Below, one piece after another: positions 45,357-58,360 of a DNA stretch of 64,000 nucleotides. The position numbers and the translations under genes were made by a program. The notes beneath the pieces were generated by a model. That model did not search any database, had not been told where the DNA came from, and saw nothing but the letters and a program-made list of their open reading frames with translations. Each line of letters opens with the position of its first letter. The first letter of the stretch is position 1. Source of the stretch: Orientallactaga sibirica (lineage: Eukaryota > Chordata > Mammalia > Rodentia > Dipodidae); the NCBI GenBank assembly GCA_036365145.1, contig JAEOAD010000034.1, positions 16,149,501-16,213,500 of the forward strand, written 5' to 3'.

Positions 45357-47435
45357 TCACAGGATCACCACTATTTGCCAAAATTTAATTTAACATTATA
45401 CACAATTCACAAAATGTTTAAAACTAGATACATGTTCTTTTTATTCAGATGAATAAAGGACAAGAATGATTAAGTCATATTCTTGTAGTAAACTGTCAAA
45501 ATCAGAATTTCTTGCTTGTATGTCTCCATAATCCTGGAAATGTTCATTGATTGAATGAGTGAAATTACACCTCAAATGGTTGGAATACTGTAACTATTGA
45601 ACAAATTTCAGCTGATATATTGTTAAATTTTTATTAATTTCTAAGTTCTTTATTAAAGCTATTCTGTTGGGAAGGAAGGCCTCCCACTCTATCAGACTAT
45701 ATCAGTGTTACAGTTACTCATACACACAAATTACTAAGTGGTTTGTATATTTTTGTTTTGTCTTTGAGACTCAGTGGCATGCATCCTTATTCATGCACAA
45801 CTTCTTAAAATGCTGTCATATCTGTCAGCTTTAACTCTCGATCCAGGTAAACAGTAAACAGATGATTTGATGTTTAATCCAGAAGCAGCACTGTGCTGAT
45901 GGACTGTAAAACTGACTGCTGTTTCAATTACTGATGGTACAGGGGAATGGTGACACAGGAAGCCAACTAAACTCTACATGTTTTCACTTCCAAATATAAA
46001 ATTGGCATTTTGCCTCTGTCTCCATGATGCTTAAGTATGTGGTTAATTTCAAATAGGATAATTCAAACCATGAATTTCTGTGTAGGTAATGAGGTTTTAT
46101 TACCCCAGTGACATCACATCTGTCTCTGTGTCCAAGTCATGTATTACTACCTTCTTGTTTAGGTGAACACTCAGTAGTCATCAAATTATTTTCCTCAAGT
46201 CAATAATATAAAAAAAGAAACAAGATGATCAGATATAAGAGCCCTAGTAAATTGACTTTTAAGGTGTGTATACTGTATTGTCTTAGAACAGTAGGCTGAC
46301 AGAATATTGTTCTAACTCTCTAAGTCAGGGAGAAATTTACCAGAAAGCTTGCAAGCAAATGCAATTTCTACAATTCACTTTAGTGCAGCAATTCTCAAGA
46401 GATAACATTATTAATGCTCCGCTTCGAATTTAAAAACATATGCTTTTCCTTCTCTTGAAAAAGAAAAAAAAACATGTCTAATTTTTTTCCTTTACAAAAA
46501 CAAAAGCTTTTAAAATGATACAAGAAATGCCTCTTCTTGATAAACTGCCATCTGCATCTAATTTAGTTAAGTATTGGTCTTGAGTCTTTTTATATTGTTG
46601 TTGGTGAGGGTGGTAGTGGTGGTTGGGTAAAAATGCATAAATACAAAAGAGGTCTTTGTAAAGGTCGCACAATTTATAGTTAAATTACCCTGAAACTTCA
46701 TCTCACCTTCATGTTTACCCTAAAATGAAATGTTAGTCTGTAATGGAAGGATTTAAAGTGAAGCTTGAGAAAATATTTCTAATTTTTATGCACCTATATC
46801 TTGCATACCCACTTCCCCACATTTATGAAGTTGGTGAAGAAGAGATTTTCAGACATTTCAGAGGAAAATATCACTATTTTATTTGGCATTTACTTCATGC
46901 TCTAATATTTTAATCATTTATATTAGTTATTTCTCATCTTGGCTCTGGTAGAGAGATTGGATAAACTTAGTGTTCAGAGTGGATGAGTTCCCATATGCTG
47001 TTAACTCCAGCATTCTGGTCATAAACATTAACTGCCATGCTGTATGAAACAAGCACAGGGCGGGCTTTCCAAATAAGCAATTAAGATAAGGAGAGACGAC
47101 ATCTCCTGTACAAATACTACAGCAGCTTCAAGAACTAATCTTATGGAGATGGTTTCTTTGAGTTTAGGACAAAGGGATCAGGAGACAAAGTTTATGGATA
47201 ATGCCTTTACATAGGCTGTACTGACATTACCAGCTGAAGTCTGAAGATAAAGCACCTGTGAGAAATGGGGCTGGCTGAGATTTGGGGCATGCATGTGTAT
47301 GCTATGTGGTGAAAATGGTCAATGTGCTAGTGCTCTTTTACTCACAAGGGCTATATTATGAGATTTATTTCCAGTGGATGTGTCAAATTATAGTACAGAA
47401 TATTCTCTCTCCTCTGTTTTGCTCTGTCTCTCTGA
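45357..47435. other. Long unique AT-rich stretch
   Basis: No interspersed repeat, exon or RNA gene recognised. Confidence 0.5.
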
Positions 47436-47440
47436 AATAT

Positions 47441-47897
47441 TATGATCATTGTCAACTTGACTGGTTTTAGAATAACCGACAAGGTGGTGAGGCATATTTC
47501 TGGGCATGGTTGTGAGGTCATTTATAGAAATATGGGGCAGTAACCGAGGGATGTGAGCAGCACCACCAGTAGTCTGGGGCCCAGACAGAAAAAATGGGGA
47601 GAAGAGGAAGCCAGTACAGTCAGACGAGCTCCCTTCTTCCTAAGCTAGTGCATCTATCACTGCTCCCTTCACCCTGGGACTGCAGAAATTTCTTCTGTTG
47701 AATATCTACCAGGTTCTTTGCTTCTCTGGTGTTCAGACAGCCATTGTGGGACTATCCAGAATTCTATCATGTAAGCCCATCCAATGAACTCTAATTTATA
47801 ACATATATACATTATATATGTATTATATATTCAATATACACAATGCAATATAGTCTATCAGTTCTGTTCCACTAGAGAACTCTGGCTAGTATCTACA
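47441..47897 (+). repeat. Diverged solo LTR, ERVL-like family A
   Basis: 'tgatcattgtcaacttgact' to 'agagaactctggctagtat', including an AT-rich expansion at 47800-47835. Older-looking than the 57709 copy. Confidence 0.65.
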
Positions 47898-48034
47898 CAT
47901 TTAGACAATGCTATGTATACCCATTTTAAAATTTAAAATATAATTTAGGCATAACAAGACATTAATAACTAATAATGATGTAGAACAATTATAACAATGT
48001 ATTATAGGAAAAGTTATGTCTGTTATTGGAAATA

Positions 48035-48145
48035 TTATAAGCTGGACCTGGTGGCACATGTCTGTAATACCATCACTCAAGGCTGAGGCTAAAAGATTGT
48101 GAGTTCAAGGACAACCTGTGCAACATAGCAAGATTATGTTTCAAT
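48035..48145 (+). repeat. Old B1-like SINE
   Basis: 'ggacctggtggcacatgtct', 'gtaataccatcactcaaggc' and 'ggacaacctgtgcaacatag' follow the 7SL-derived order without the later B1 features. Confidence 0.7.
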
Positions 48146-48149
48146 ATAA

Positions 48150-49108
48150 TTGTATTTCCCTGTATGTACTCTTCTTGTGATGCTGTGAGATGATACAAAG
48201 CTTATGTGATTGTTGAAGCGAATGTTGTAGGCAAGGTGGCATTGCATTACACTATGAACATGTTACTTGGATAGAAGAATTGAGAATGAAGAATATCTCA
48301 ATGCTCATTTGGCTATCAAAATAGCTAAGTGACTAAAAAGTGGGTAGGATATACAGGAAAGATACAGTGGACAAAGCAATGACACAAAAGGATGGTCTGA
48401 CATTTTAGCATTCGACTTAGAATGGTATTTAGTCAAAAACTGTTAAAGTCTTAATCTCTGGAAGTTTCCACTTAATATTTTTGGATCACAGTTAACAGTT
48501 ACTGACTGGGGGATATTGTATTAGTGATTATGCAAAGTGAGCTGAGAAGTCAAGGCCTGTTGCCTTTTATTAGAGTTCATCATTGGTTTAACTGTTCTAT
48601 TTTTGGTATCAGAGAAATAAAACATAAAACAGCTAAAAATTAGTTGTATTATATAAGATGAATTGGAGAAAGAAGAAAGGCAAAAAATAAAAGAAAGGCA
48701 GTTAGATGCCTAGGAAAATATAATCCAAATCTAAAAAAAAATGCATCAGGAATGGAAGGTGGGAGATGGCCACAGAGATGGAACAGAACATTGTGTGATC
48801 AACATATACTGGCGTGGTGTGTTATCAGTTATCATTTGCTCGCTGGATTGTCCCTCTGATGGTGACTGTTGGCATTGTGTGCAGCTATGGCTAAAGAAAG
48901 TGACTTAGGGAACAAGATATATCACACAAGTCAGAAGGAAGATCGGGCCTTCCTTCCTCACACCTCTCTTTTCTTTAAGAGCATCCCCAATCTCCTGCTT
49001 CCTAAACCAGTCTCTTTTTCCTCACAAGGGGAGAAGCTTGGAGCTCCCAGAGCAGGTTCATAAAAGAAAAGTGACATTGATATTGGCACATACTAGACAA
49101 AAAGATTG
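48150..49108. other. Unique DNA
   Basis: No repeat or gene recognised. Confidence 0.45.
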
Positions 49109-49111
49109 TGC

Positions 49112-49412
49112 CAACTGGAGAGATGGCCCAATGGGCAAAGCACTTGCTGTGCAAGCATGAGGACATGAATTTGTATCCCCAGCCCACACACACACAAAAC
49201 ATGGTGACATCTGTTTGTAATCCCAGGACAAGGGAGGCAGAGACAGAAGGATTCTTAGGACTTGTTGGACAGCTAGACTATCCAGATTGGTGAGATCTTG
49301 TCTCCCAAAATAAGGTGGGGGATAATTGAACAAGGCACCTGACATCAGCTTCTGGCCTTCATGTATGCATGGACACTTGCACACACACACACACACATGC
49401 AATCACACATGA
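49112..49412 (+). repeat. RSINE1/B4-like composite SINE
   Basis: tRNA/ID-like head 'aactggagagatggcccaat', then 7SL-like middle 'gtttgtaatcccaggacaag', then 'acatcagcttctggccttca' and a CA-rich tail (49380-49400). Confidence 0.8.
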
Positions 49413-50137
49413 ACATGGATACTCATGTGGGTGCACACCATAAACACACATGCTAAAAAGAGACAATAAGGGGTTAAAATGCCAAGATGTTGTGTTCAAA
49501 TTGTGTTTTTTGTCATACCCATAATTTCCCATACTATGGCTGCCTAGATACATCAGTTCATTCCTAGGTAAAAATCAACATCTCTTATCCTCAATTTCAC
49601 ACTTTTAAAATTCACATATAAAAGAATAAATTAGTTGTGTTACTAGGGATTAAAAGCATCCAAAACAGAATGGAGGCCAAACAAAGTAACAATTGTAATG
49701 TGTATGGAGGACATTGCTGGCTACCTCTTTACCTCTCTCTTCCCCCCCCCCCCTTGTGTACATGAGAACATATATGCATGTGATCATGCAAACAAACACA
49801 CAGAGAGACTACTCCAAAACAAATGGCCCTCCTTAGATAGCTTGTTTCCAACTGGGATAGTGAACAGGCACCATTCTATTGAGTAGTACAGCTAGTCGAA
49901 AGCAAAATCAGGGAGACATTTGAGGGAGATGTGACCACTGCAGTCTCTCCATTTATATGACAAATATCAGAAAGGCCAGATGGACTGTGCATCAGTAGAA
50001 CCACACCATGATAAAAACTTATAAGTAAAAAATTAAGTTTAAGTAAAACTTTAAAATTCAAATGTTTACACTTCAAATGAAAAGAACTCCCAGTGAACAG
50101 AGGGATTGTTAATTACAGAAGACATTACATTTGATTA
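49413..50137. other. Unique DNA
   Basis: C-run of about 12 at 49742-49754. Nothing else recognised. Confidence 0.45.
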
Positions 50138-50142
50138 TCAAC

Positions 50143-50537
50143 TGTGTTAGTTTGAATGTATGTCCCCTATGAACTCAGGTGTTTTATTAAAGCTTGTAAA
50201 TTGGGTCTCCAGCTGTCTGGCTAGAGGAGGAATCAGTGAGGGAGGATGCTGGATTCCAGCCCTAAGGTGTGTTTGGGGGAGGATTTGAATTCCAGCCCAA
50301 AGGTGTAGAGAGCAGAGTGAGCTCGGAGGATCCTGCTTGCTGCCAGTTTTGTGCTTGCTGCTTTTTGTTTGTGCTTGCTGCTGGTGGTTTTTCTCTTTAC
50401 TTGGGTTTATAAATGGGAGCCAGCTTCTTCCACCATTGATGGAACTTCCCTGAATCTGTAAGCTTGAAATAAATCTCTTCTTCCCTTAAGCTGTGTCTGG
50501 TTTGGATGTTCATCCCAGCAATGTGGAGCTGACAACA
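50143..50537 (+). repeat. Solo LTR, MaLR-like family B
   Basis: Starts TGTGTTAGTTTGAATG, passes 'ccctaaggtgtgtttggggg' and 'tgtaagcttgaaataaatct' (polyadenylation-like), and ends 'gtggagctgacaaca'. Internal short duplications of 'attccagccc..aaggtgt' (50252, 50288) and of 'gcttgctgc' lengthen it. Confidence 0.88.
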
Positions 50538-50539
50538 GC

Positions 50540-51475
50540 TTCAAGTATTCAAGTTCATTGATATAGGCCTCCCAGGTACAAGTTTACCCTCAAAAAGGAA
50601 TATGGGGAAGCATGGAGGTATATTTTTATGTGTAATAACTGGGGAAGAGTGATATCAATATCTAACAAACCAGGGATACAACTTCTTCACTTCAAAGAAT
50701 AGCATCCCCACAATATAAGTTATTTGATCCCCACATGGCAATGATGCTATGGTTAAGAAATCCTGGTCTATGTTAGTCATGGTAATCTTGTATGAGTCAC
50801 TGGAATTCATCCACAAGCCAATGAACATGTCCTTTTTATCTACCAAGGTTCAGGCTCAGCTTCCTAACTGGCTAAAGGAAACAGCATAGGGGAACCTTGT
50901 GGCTGGCTCAATATGAATAAAGAAAGATGACCAATTTGCTTCTGGTTGCTATGAAGTTCAACGTTATTATCCTGCCAGGGACCATATTTTCATACCTTAG
51001 TCCTCAGCATAGTGGTCAAGAAGTTGGCCTTAAGAAGTTGACCCAAAGGAGTGTGCCTTACATCAGTTGGAGACATGCCTTTGGTAAGGATTGTGGGATC
51101 CATTTTCTTGGTCTCACTGTTTGGCCATGCAGTCTCTCCCTCTCACATGTGCTCTGCCATCTGGTGTGAGGTAATCACTAGCACTCAGCACCATGCCCTT
51201 AAATTTCTAGGACTGTGAGCTAAATAAATTTCCTAACAAAGTTAGACTGCTTCTGGACTTTTATTAAAGTGATGAAAACAGATGAATATTGTCACCATCT
51301 TGTAAACATTAGGGAATGAGAGTGAGAATGAAAACTACATTCAAAGAGAGCAGAAAAGAGAGGGGAAACTTTCAGCCCCTTAAATGCACGAATCTACCCA
51401 ATATGAACCTGGTTCTTCATCTGAAAATTTTGTGACCAAGTTAGTAAATAATATTACCATATCAGTCAATTTACA
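50540..51475. other. Mostly unique DNA, possible LTR-like trace
   Basis: About 50880-51290 contains wording ('gaagttcaacgttattatcc', 'gtgagctaaataaatttcct') reminiscent of an old rodent LTR, with AATAAA at 51221. Too diverged to call. Confidence 0.35.
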
Positions 51476-52479
51476 TTAGGTATTTATGTTTTTCTTTAAC
51501 TTTTTCATGGATAATTTAGATAATAAGCTGTAAACACAGAAAATATAGACAATGTACCATAATCATAATCTCCTCCCACTACCCCATTTTCTCCCTCAAG
51601 AATCCCACCTCCACTCAATCCTTTCTTCATTCTAATTAGTCTTTCTTCTATGATGATATCACCATTTTCCCTTTCTATTATGCAGGCCTTGTATGGGTAG
51701 GGTCAGTCAGCCACTGTGAGGACATGGATATTAATGCCACTTTGTGTCTAAAGAACAGTACTGTAAGCAGTCCTTCCTTGCCAACACATCTTCCATAATG
51801 GTCCCCGAGCCTTGAATGTTTTGAGATATTTGGCTCGCTTATGCTTAACACTCCATTATCACTTTTTCTCAGCACTATGGTGAGTTTTGAGTCACCCAAG
51901 TGGTCACTGCCATCTGAAAAGAGTAACTTCTCTAAACCAAAGTGAGAGTGGTATTAATACATGAGCATAAACATAAGTGTTTCGAGTGCACTTTGATGGG
52001 CATAATATATGCATTTAGCCAGACCATAGTAGTTGTTTTCCCCTAGGTTGTGTGACCTCCCCACCAGAGGCTTTGACGAGGTCTTCAGTACCAGGAATGA
52101 ATTCCCTTCCAAGGTGTAGGCTTTCAGTCCAATAGAAGAGCATATTGGTTTCACCCATAAAAGAAATTGCCATATTTGTACCAGTTGGTATATTTGGCCT
52201 GGGTAGCCAGCCAAAAAGCTTGAAGGATCTACTTCTGGTTAAGACAGGTGATGACTTTCCTCTCTTAAAAGGCTGTGTGCTGCAGAACTCTTTCCAGCAT
52301 CCTGACAGCTAGTCAACAGGGAAGAGGCTTCCAGCTCAGCTCCAGCTTGATTTCTCATTGATCCGCAGCCCAAGCATGTGGAGTCTTCAGCAATAGGGTC
52401 TTACCATCTAGTACTGGTGGGCAATGAAGAGCCTTGGCAATAGCCTCTAATGTTTTAGGGGCATCGAGGTTTCCCTGTT

Positions 52480-52824
52480 TGCGGTGGTTTGAATTAGGTG
52501 TGCCCATAAACTCATGTGCTCTGAATTCTAGGGCCCCAGCTGGTGGCAATTTAGGAATTGGAACCTCCTGAAGCTTCTATATTGTTGGGAGCAGGCTTAT
52601 AGGTGTTTTAGCCAGCTTCACCTTGCCAGTGTTTGGCGCATGCTTCTGTGGTCTTGTCCACCTGGTGCTGGCCAATAGTTGATGTCCAGCATCTGCTAAT
52701 GCCATCGTTTTCCCCTGTCATCATGGAATTTCCCATCAAGCCTGTAAACCAAAGTAAACCTTTCCTCCCACAAGCTGCTTTTGGTCTGGTGTTTTATGCC
52801 AACCATATGAAGGTAACTGCTACA
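52480..52824 (+). repeat. Solo LTR, MaLR-like family B, inside LINE-1
   Basis: Starts TGCGGTGGTTTGAATTAG (the C probably a CpG change), ends 'aggtaactgctaca'. The LINE-1 text 'gaggtttccctg' to 'gcgaacaactgactgg' continues across it. A matching 5-bp duplication is not preserved. Confidence 0.88.
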
Positions 52825-53828
52825 TTGGCGAACAACTGACTGGAAGGTGTCTCACCCCTGGTGCTAAAATTTTCCTAATAAGAATCTATGGCTTCTAGGC
52901 ATGACATTATCTACTTCTACAGGATACTTCTGTCCCAAATCTCTCTTGTCGAACACATATATATATATATATTATTAGCTAGCAAAGAAGTAGGATTACA
53001 TATGGTTTATTCATAGCATGTTAAATTTTGATTAACCCTCTGCCCACCCACTCCTCTCTTTCATCTTTTTCCACTAATCTCACTTAGACCATTCCACCAC
53101 CAAAAATCTGACCTATTTACAAATCTACTAACCCCCCTCCTTAGACCCTTGCATCTCCTCTCTCTCTCATAGCTTCCTAACCTCCACTACTGACTTTTAC
53201 TTCAACTCACATACAAATGGTTACATTTGAAGCTAGGATCCACATTTGAGAGAGAATACACAGCATTTGACTTTCTGGGCCTGGGTTATCTTTTCCAGTT
53301 CCATCCATTCCCCTGAAAATTTCAAAATTTCATTTTCCTTTACCACTGAATAAAACTCCATTGTGTAGATGTACCACATTTTCATTATCCACATGCCAGT
53401 TAAAGAATATCTAGGTTAGTTCCATTTCTTACCTATTGTGCATAGAGCAGCAATAAACATAGATGTAAGTATCTCTATAGTAATGAGTAGAGTCCTTAAA
53501 GTATATGGCAAGGAGTTAAATAGCTGAATTATGTAGTAAATCTATTTTTTGTTTGTCTCACGAACCTCCACATTGAATTTTACATTGGCTGTACCAGTTT
53601 ACATTACCATCAACAATGGGGAAGGTTTTCTCTTTTCCCACACCTTTGCCAGCATTATAGTCATTTCTTTTCTTAATGATAACCATTCTGAAACCAGTGA
53701 GATGGGATCACAAAGTAGTTTTAATTTGCATTTCCCTGATGGCTAAGGACATAGAACATGTTTTTAGATGCTTATTGTTCAATTGTATTTGTTGCTTAGA
53801 GAACTCTCTATTCAGTTCTATAGTCCAC

Positions 53829-53966
53829 TTTTTTTTTGGTTTCACTCTTGCCCAGGCTGACCTTGAATTTACTATGTTGTCTCAGGATGGCCTTGAATTC
53901 ACAGCGATCCTCCTAGCTCAGCCTCCCTAGTGCTTATATTAAAGGCATGCACCACCATGCCCTACC
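53829..53966 (-). repeat. B1 SINE inside LINE-1 ORF2
   Basis: 'cccaggctgaccttgaattt' to 'catgcaccaccatgcccta'. Flanked by CTATAGTCC (53818-53826) and CTATAGCC (53967-53974). Confidence 0.9.
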
Positions 53967-56255
53967 CTATAGCCTTTTGTTTTTGATTAGGTTGTTCCAT
54001 TTTTTATTATTCATTTTATTTTGAGTTCTTTGTATATTAATCTTCTGTCAGATGTATAGCTGGCAAATTTTTCTCCCATTCTGTAGGCTACCTCATTTCT
54101 CTATTAATGCTGTTCCTTGCTATATAAAAGCTTTTTAATTTCATGAGGTCCCAATGATTGATCAGTTAGTTGTCTTACTTCCTGAGCAACTGGAATTTTA
54201 TTAAGAAAATCCTTGCCTATGCCTGCATGTTGAACTGTTTAGCTTATATTTTACTTGAGCACTTTCAGAGTTTCTGGTCTGATGTTAAGGTCTTTGATCT
54301 ATTTGGACATGATTTTTATGCATGGAGAGATATAGGGATCTATCATCCTTCTACATACAGATATCCAGTTTTCCCAGCACCACTTGTTTTAAAAAAGGTT
54401 GTCTTTCCTCCAGTGAATATTTTTGGTATTTTTGTCAAACATCAGATGGTTGTAGCTACCTGAGTTTACATCTACTCTCTCCCATTTGATTTACATGTTT
54501 ATTTTTGTGCCAGTACCATGCTGTTTTTGGAAGGATGACTCTGTAATATATCTTAAAATATGGTATGGAGATGCTGTTCAGCCTTATTTTTGTTGCTCGG
54601 AATTGTTTTGGATATTTTAGGAATTTTTGTGCTTCCAAAGGAATTTTAGGATTTTTAAAAAGTCATTTTATATATACTATAATAGGTTATACAATATTGT
54701 CTCCTCACCCCAACTCCTGTTATTCTAGAGACTGTCGTCAGTGGGGTCCTTGCAGTCACTGAGGAGTCATGAAGGCCTCAGTCAGTCCCCATGAATTAGT
54801 AGTTGCACCATGCCTCAGGGTATTCTTAACCGTGTTATGGCTCTTGCAATCTGTCCCACCCTACCTTCTGCAAAGTTCCCTGAGTCATAGCAGGACTGTT
54901 GGCAGTATGTTTTAGTTTTGAGTTTTTCTTACTCTCTGGATTTCTGCTTGCATAGGCTTTGATTATTCTAAGAGTCTGTTACCATCCTCTTGAGGCTTGT
55001 TGTCAGGCTGGCAGTAAAAGCATTCATTATGTCACTTCCTTTGCTATGTCCTTTGGGCCCTGGCAGAAGTAGTAGAGGTAAAAGGTCTCATGGTCATCAG
55101 TCAGTTCTCTTTTTGCCTTATCAATAGATCTATGTTCTCTGTTTTCTCTGTCACCTGTAAAATAAAACAAATTCTCCAACCAAATATGAGAGCAATTTGG
55201 GTTCAACGGGATTTATAAAGTTGTTTAGGAGATTTTTTTGTGTGTGTGTTACCCTACTCTTCCTGACTCGGGGATTCAACCTGGTTTCATGTACCAGGTG
55301 TGAAATACTTCCTACTGAGCAGGTCTTGTGCCCTGATAACAGTTAGTTACATATAGAAGCTACATGTCACTATTGCACAAGTGTATACATCTTGTTCAGT
55401 TGGTTGATTTTGTAGACTGTAGGATCCCCTGCTTATCCATGCTGTTGGTGATTGCTGTCCTCAGGAAGCTCCAACAGGGCTCTCCAAAAGTATAAAGACT
55501 GGTTGTGTGGGAGCTAGTTTCCCTTTAGTACCAGCATGGAATTCTGATATCCTGTGACCACAGCCTGTGGTGTCTTCAGCAATAGGGCCTTACTTTTAGC
55601 TCTGGCCAGTAATCAAGTGTTTTAACAATGGCCTACATTATTTTGGGGACCTCATGGGTCTCCCTATCCATCAGCTCCCCAATTCTGGGCCTTGGATTTT
55701 CCAGCCAGAGTCCATGGTTGTAAGGTTAAGACTTTTCTACCTTCTGTCTAGATGGCCCCACCCCCAATTTATTGGTGGTTATATTTTGTAGCATGCTAGT
55801 GGGAATGAGGGTTTCCATGGAACTCATGCTTAATGCTGTCTTAATTTTTGTGTATTTCCCTGCCTACCTTCCCCATGCTCTACCCCTCCTAACCTCTCCA
55901 AACCTCTCCCACTCCCAACATTCCAACTCTCCCCCAACCATTTGGGAAACCCCTCTTCTCATCCAATTTTTTTTTCTCTTTCCTGGTCTCATTCTAGTTT
56001 TATACCCATATTCCTGTGTTAACTACCATTTGGCACTCATATCCACTTGATCGTACTTAGGAACCTCATATGAGAGAGTGCATGCAGCTTTTGTCTTTCC
56101 GTGTCTATGTGACCTTATGTAGAATGTGTTTTTTTCCCAACCCCATCCATTTTACTGCAAATTTCATTATCTCATCATCCCTTATGCCACATCTTTGATA
56201 TCCATTCATCAGTTGATGGGCATCTGGGCTGATTCCAGTTCCTAACTATTGTGAA

Positions 56256-56312
56256 TAATAAACATGGTAATAAACATGTAATAAACATGTAAAAAAAAAC
56301 ATGTAATAAACA
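56256..56312. repeat. Short tandem repeat of AATAAACATG in LINE-1
   Basis: About four to five copies of 'aataaacatg(g/t)' with an A-run between, where other LINE-1 copies have one. Confidence 0.75.
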
Positions 56313-57122
56313 TGGTCAAGCAAATATAAGGAGTGGAATCCTTAGGATATATGCCCAGGAGGGGTATTGCTGGGTCAAATGGTAAGTCTACTCTCATTTT
56401 TTCAGGAGTCTGCATACTGACTGGCATAGTGGTTATACCAGTTTGCATTCCCACCAGCAGTGAGTAAGAGTTCCTCTTTCCCCCACAGCCTCACCAGCAT
56501 TTATTTTTACTTGACTTTTTGATGAATGTCATTCTGACTAGAGTGAGATGAAATCTCAGAGTTGTTTATACTTGCATTTTTCTGATGACTACAGATGTTG
56601 AACTTCTCCTTAAGTGTGTAGTGGCCATTTTCATTTCTACCTTTGAAAGTCCTTTGTTCAGTTCTCTACCCCTTTTTCTTAATTGTGTTGTTTGATTTTT
56701 TTATTGTTTAGTTTTTTGAGTTCTTTGCAGAGTCTAGGTATTAGACCTTTGTCATATGTATAGCTGGTGAAGATTTTCTCCCATTATGTGTGATAGCTAT
56801 TGATTCTGTTGATGTTTTTTGTGTCTGTACAATAGCTTTTTAGTTTCATAAGGTCCCAGTGGCTGAGCATTGATCTAATTTCCTAAGCTACTGGAATCTT
56901 ATTCAGGAAGTCTTTTCCTACACTTATGTCATGGAGTGTTCTCCCTATTTTTTTTCTAAAATTTTTAGAGTTTCAGGTTTTATATTGAAGTCCTTAATCC
57001 ATTTGGAGTTGACTTATTTGCATGGTGAGAGAAGTGGATCTAATTTCATTCTTCCACATGTGGTTATCCATTTCTCCAGCACCATTTGTTGAAGATGCTA
57101 TCTTTTCTCCACTGAGTTTCTT

Positions 57123-57153
57123 CCTCTTTCTTTCTTTCTTTCTTTCTTTCTTT

Positions 57154-57187
<34 letters not shown>

Positions 57188-57217
57188 TTCCTTCTTTTCT
57201 TTCTTCCTTTCCTTCCT

Positions 57218-57265
<48 letters not shown>

Positions 57266-57283
57266 CTTCTTTCTTTCTGCCCC
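57123..57283. repeat. (TTTC)n / (TC)n compound microsatellite
   Basis: TTTC, TTCC and TC runs within antisense ORF2. Open frames on both strands here are artefacts. Confidence 0.97.
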
Positions 57284-57708
57284 TTTGTCAAAGATGAGGT
57301 AACTTTAACTGAATTTAGGGACAGGTCTTCTATTCCATTGATCTCTGTGTCTATTTCTGTGCCAATAGCATGCTGTTTTAGTTACTATGCTTTGAAATAC
57401 ATCTTGAAATCAGGTTATGATGAAACCTCCAGACATATTTCTTATGCTGTTGATATTTTTGACCATCTGAGGCCTTCTGTTCTTCCATATGAATTTTGAG
57501 ACTACTTTTTCTATCTCTGTGAAGACCCCTGCTGGGTATTTTTTTTATTAGAATTGCATTGAATTTATATAATGCTTTTGGTAGGGTTGCCATTTTTACA
57601 ATATTGATTCTTCTGATCCTTGAACATGGGAGCTCTTTCCATCTTTTTGTATCCTCCTCAATTTCTTCTTTCAGTGCTTTTCTTTATATAGGTCTTTTAC
57701 TTCTTTGG

Positions 57709-58181
57709 TGTATTAGTCCAGGTTCCCTAGAGGAACAGAATGAACTGTATTAAAAGTGATTAGCTAACAGCAGTTCAATAATAGCAGTTTGCAGGCCCAA
57801 GAGTCAAGGAACCCGGTAGCTTCTCAGCAAAGGAGGACCCAAGTCAGCACTGAAGCCCTGTAGGCTTACTGGAAAACAGCTGGTCTTCAGTCAGACCTGA
57901 TCTTCAGTCTAGGCTGGTCTTCCGTCTGAGTTGGAAGGCAGCAAGCAGCACTAACAGCCAGGTGAGAGGAAGAGATTCTTTGATTCCAGGGCTAACTTAG
58001 ATAAAGTTCCCCTCCACAACCCTCCAAGAGGGGCCGCCCACTCTGAGGGAAGGGCTCATGCTGGGGGAAGGACTTCTTCCTTCAGGTAACCCTTCCTGGA
58101 ATCAACCTAGGAGACTTACTCAAGAAGAATGTATGTGGGTTCCTAAACAGATCAGATTGACATCAAAACTTAACCATGACA
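57709..58181 (-). repeat. Solo LTR, ERVL-like family A, inside LINE-1
   Basis: Minus strand: TGTCATGGTTAAGTTTTG to 'cctggactaataca', 473 bp. Flanks TTTGG (57704-57708) and CTTGG (58182-58186) are a 5-bp duplication with one change. The LINE-1 antisense text resumes directly after it. Contains three 17-bp tandem units at 57880-57930. Confidence 0.92.
57880..57930. repeat. 3 x 17-bp tandem repeat inside LTR
   Basis: Units at 57880, 57897 and 57914: CTGGTCTTCAGTCAGAC and two variants. Confidence 0.85.
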
Positions 58182-58186
58182 CTTGG

Positions 58187-58360
58187 TTAGTGATATTCCA
58201 AGGTATTTAATTTTTCTTGTGTCTATTGAAAATGGGACAGCATCTCTTCTTTCCATGTGTTTATCTTTGGCTTATAGGTAGGCTACTGATTTTTTTGTGC
58301 AATGATTTTGTATCCTACCCTTTTTTTTCTTTTTGGTGGAGTCTTTCTTTTGGGTCCTCT
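58187..58360 (-). mobile_element. LINE-1 ORF2, continuation beyond the LTR
   Basis: 'gttagtgatattccaaggta', 'gaaaatgggacagcatctct', 'gtgcaatgattttgtatcct' and 'tttttggtggagtctttct' match antisense ORF2 further upstream, with a gap before the last word. Confidence 0.75.

Larger units (their letters stand above)
51480..54655 (-). mobile_element. LINE-1 3' UTR (type I) plus ORF2 C-terminal part, antisense
   Basis: 3' end at left (about 51480). 3' UTR to about 53220, then ORF2 on the minus strand. Near the right end the minus strand encodes 'PKTAWYWHKNKHVNQMGE' (54456-54638), a known ORF2p C-terminal word. It is split by an LTR (52480-52824) and a B1 (53829-53966). Stops and frameshifts throughout. 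RT and endonuclease domains absent. Confidence 0.9.
54660..57708 (-). mobile_element. LINE-1 3' UTR (type II) plus ORF2 C-terminal part, antisense
   Basis: The 3' UTR occupies about 55140-56080 ('gtcactattgcacaagtgta' is the reverse of the type II marker). ORF2 follows: the minus strand encodes '[18 protein letters not shown]' (56242-56454) and '[20 protein letters not shown]' (57378-57593), both typical of ORF2p. It resumes at 58187 beyond an LTR. The left limit (54660-55140) is less certain. A TTTC microsatellite lies in the ORF2 part. Confidence 0.87.
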
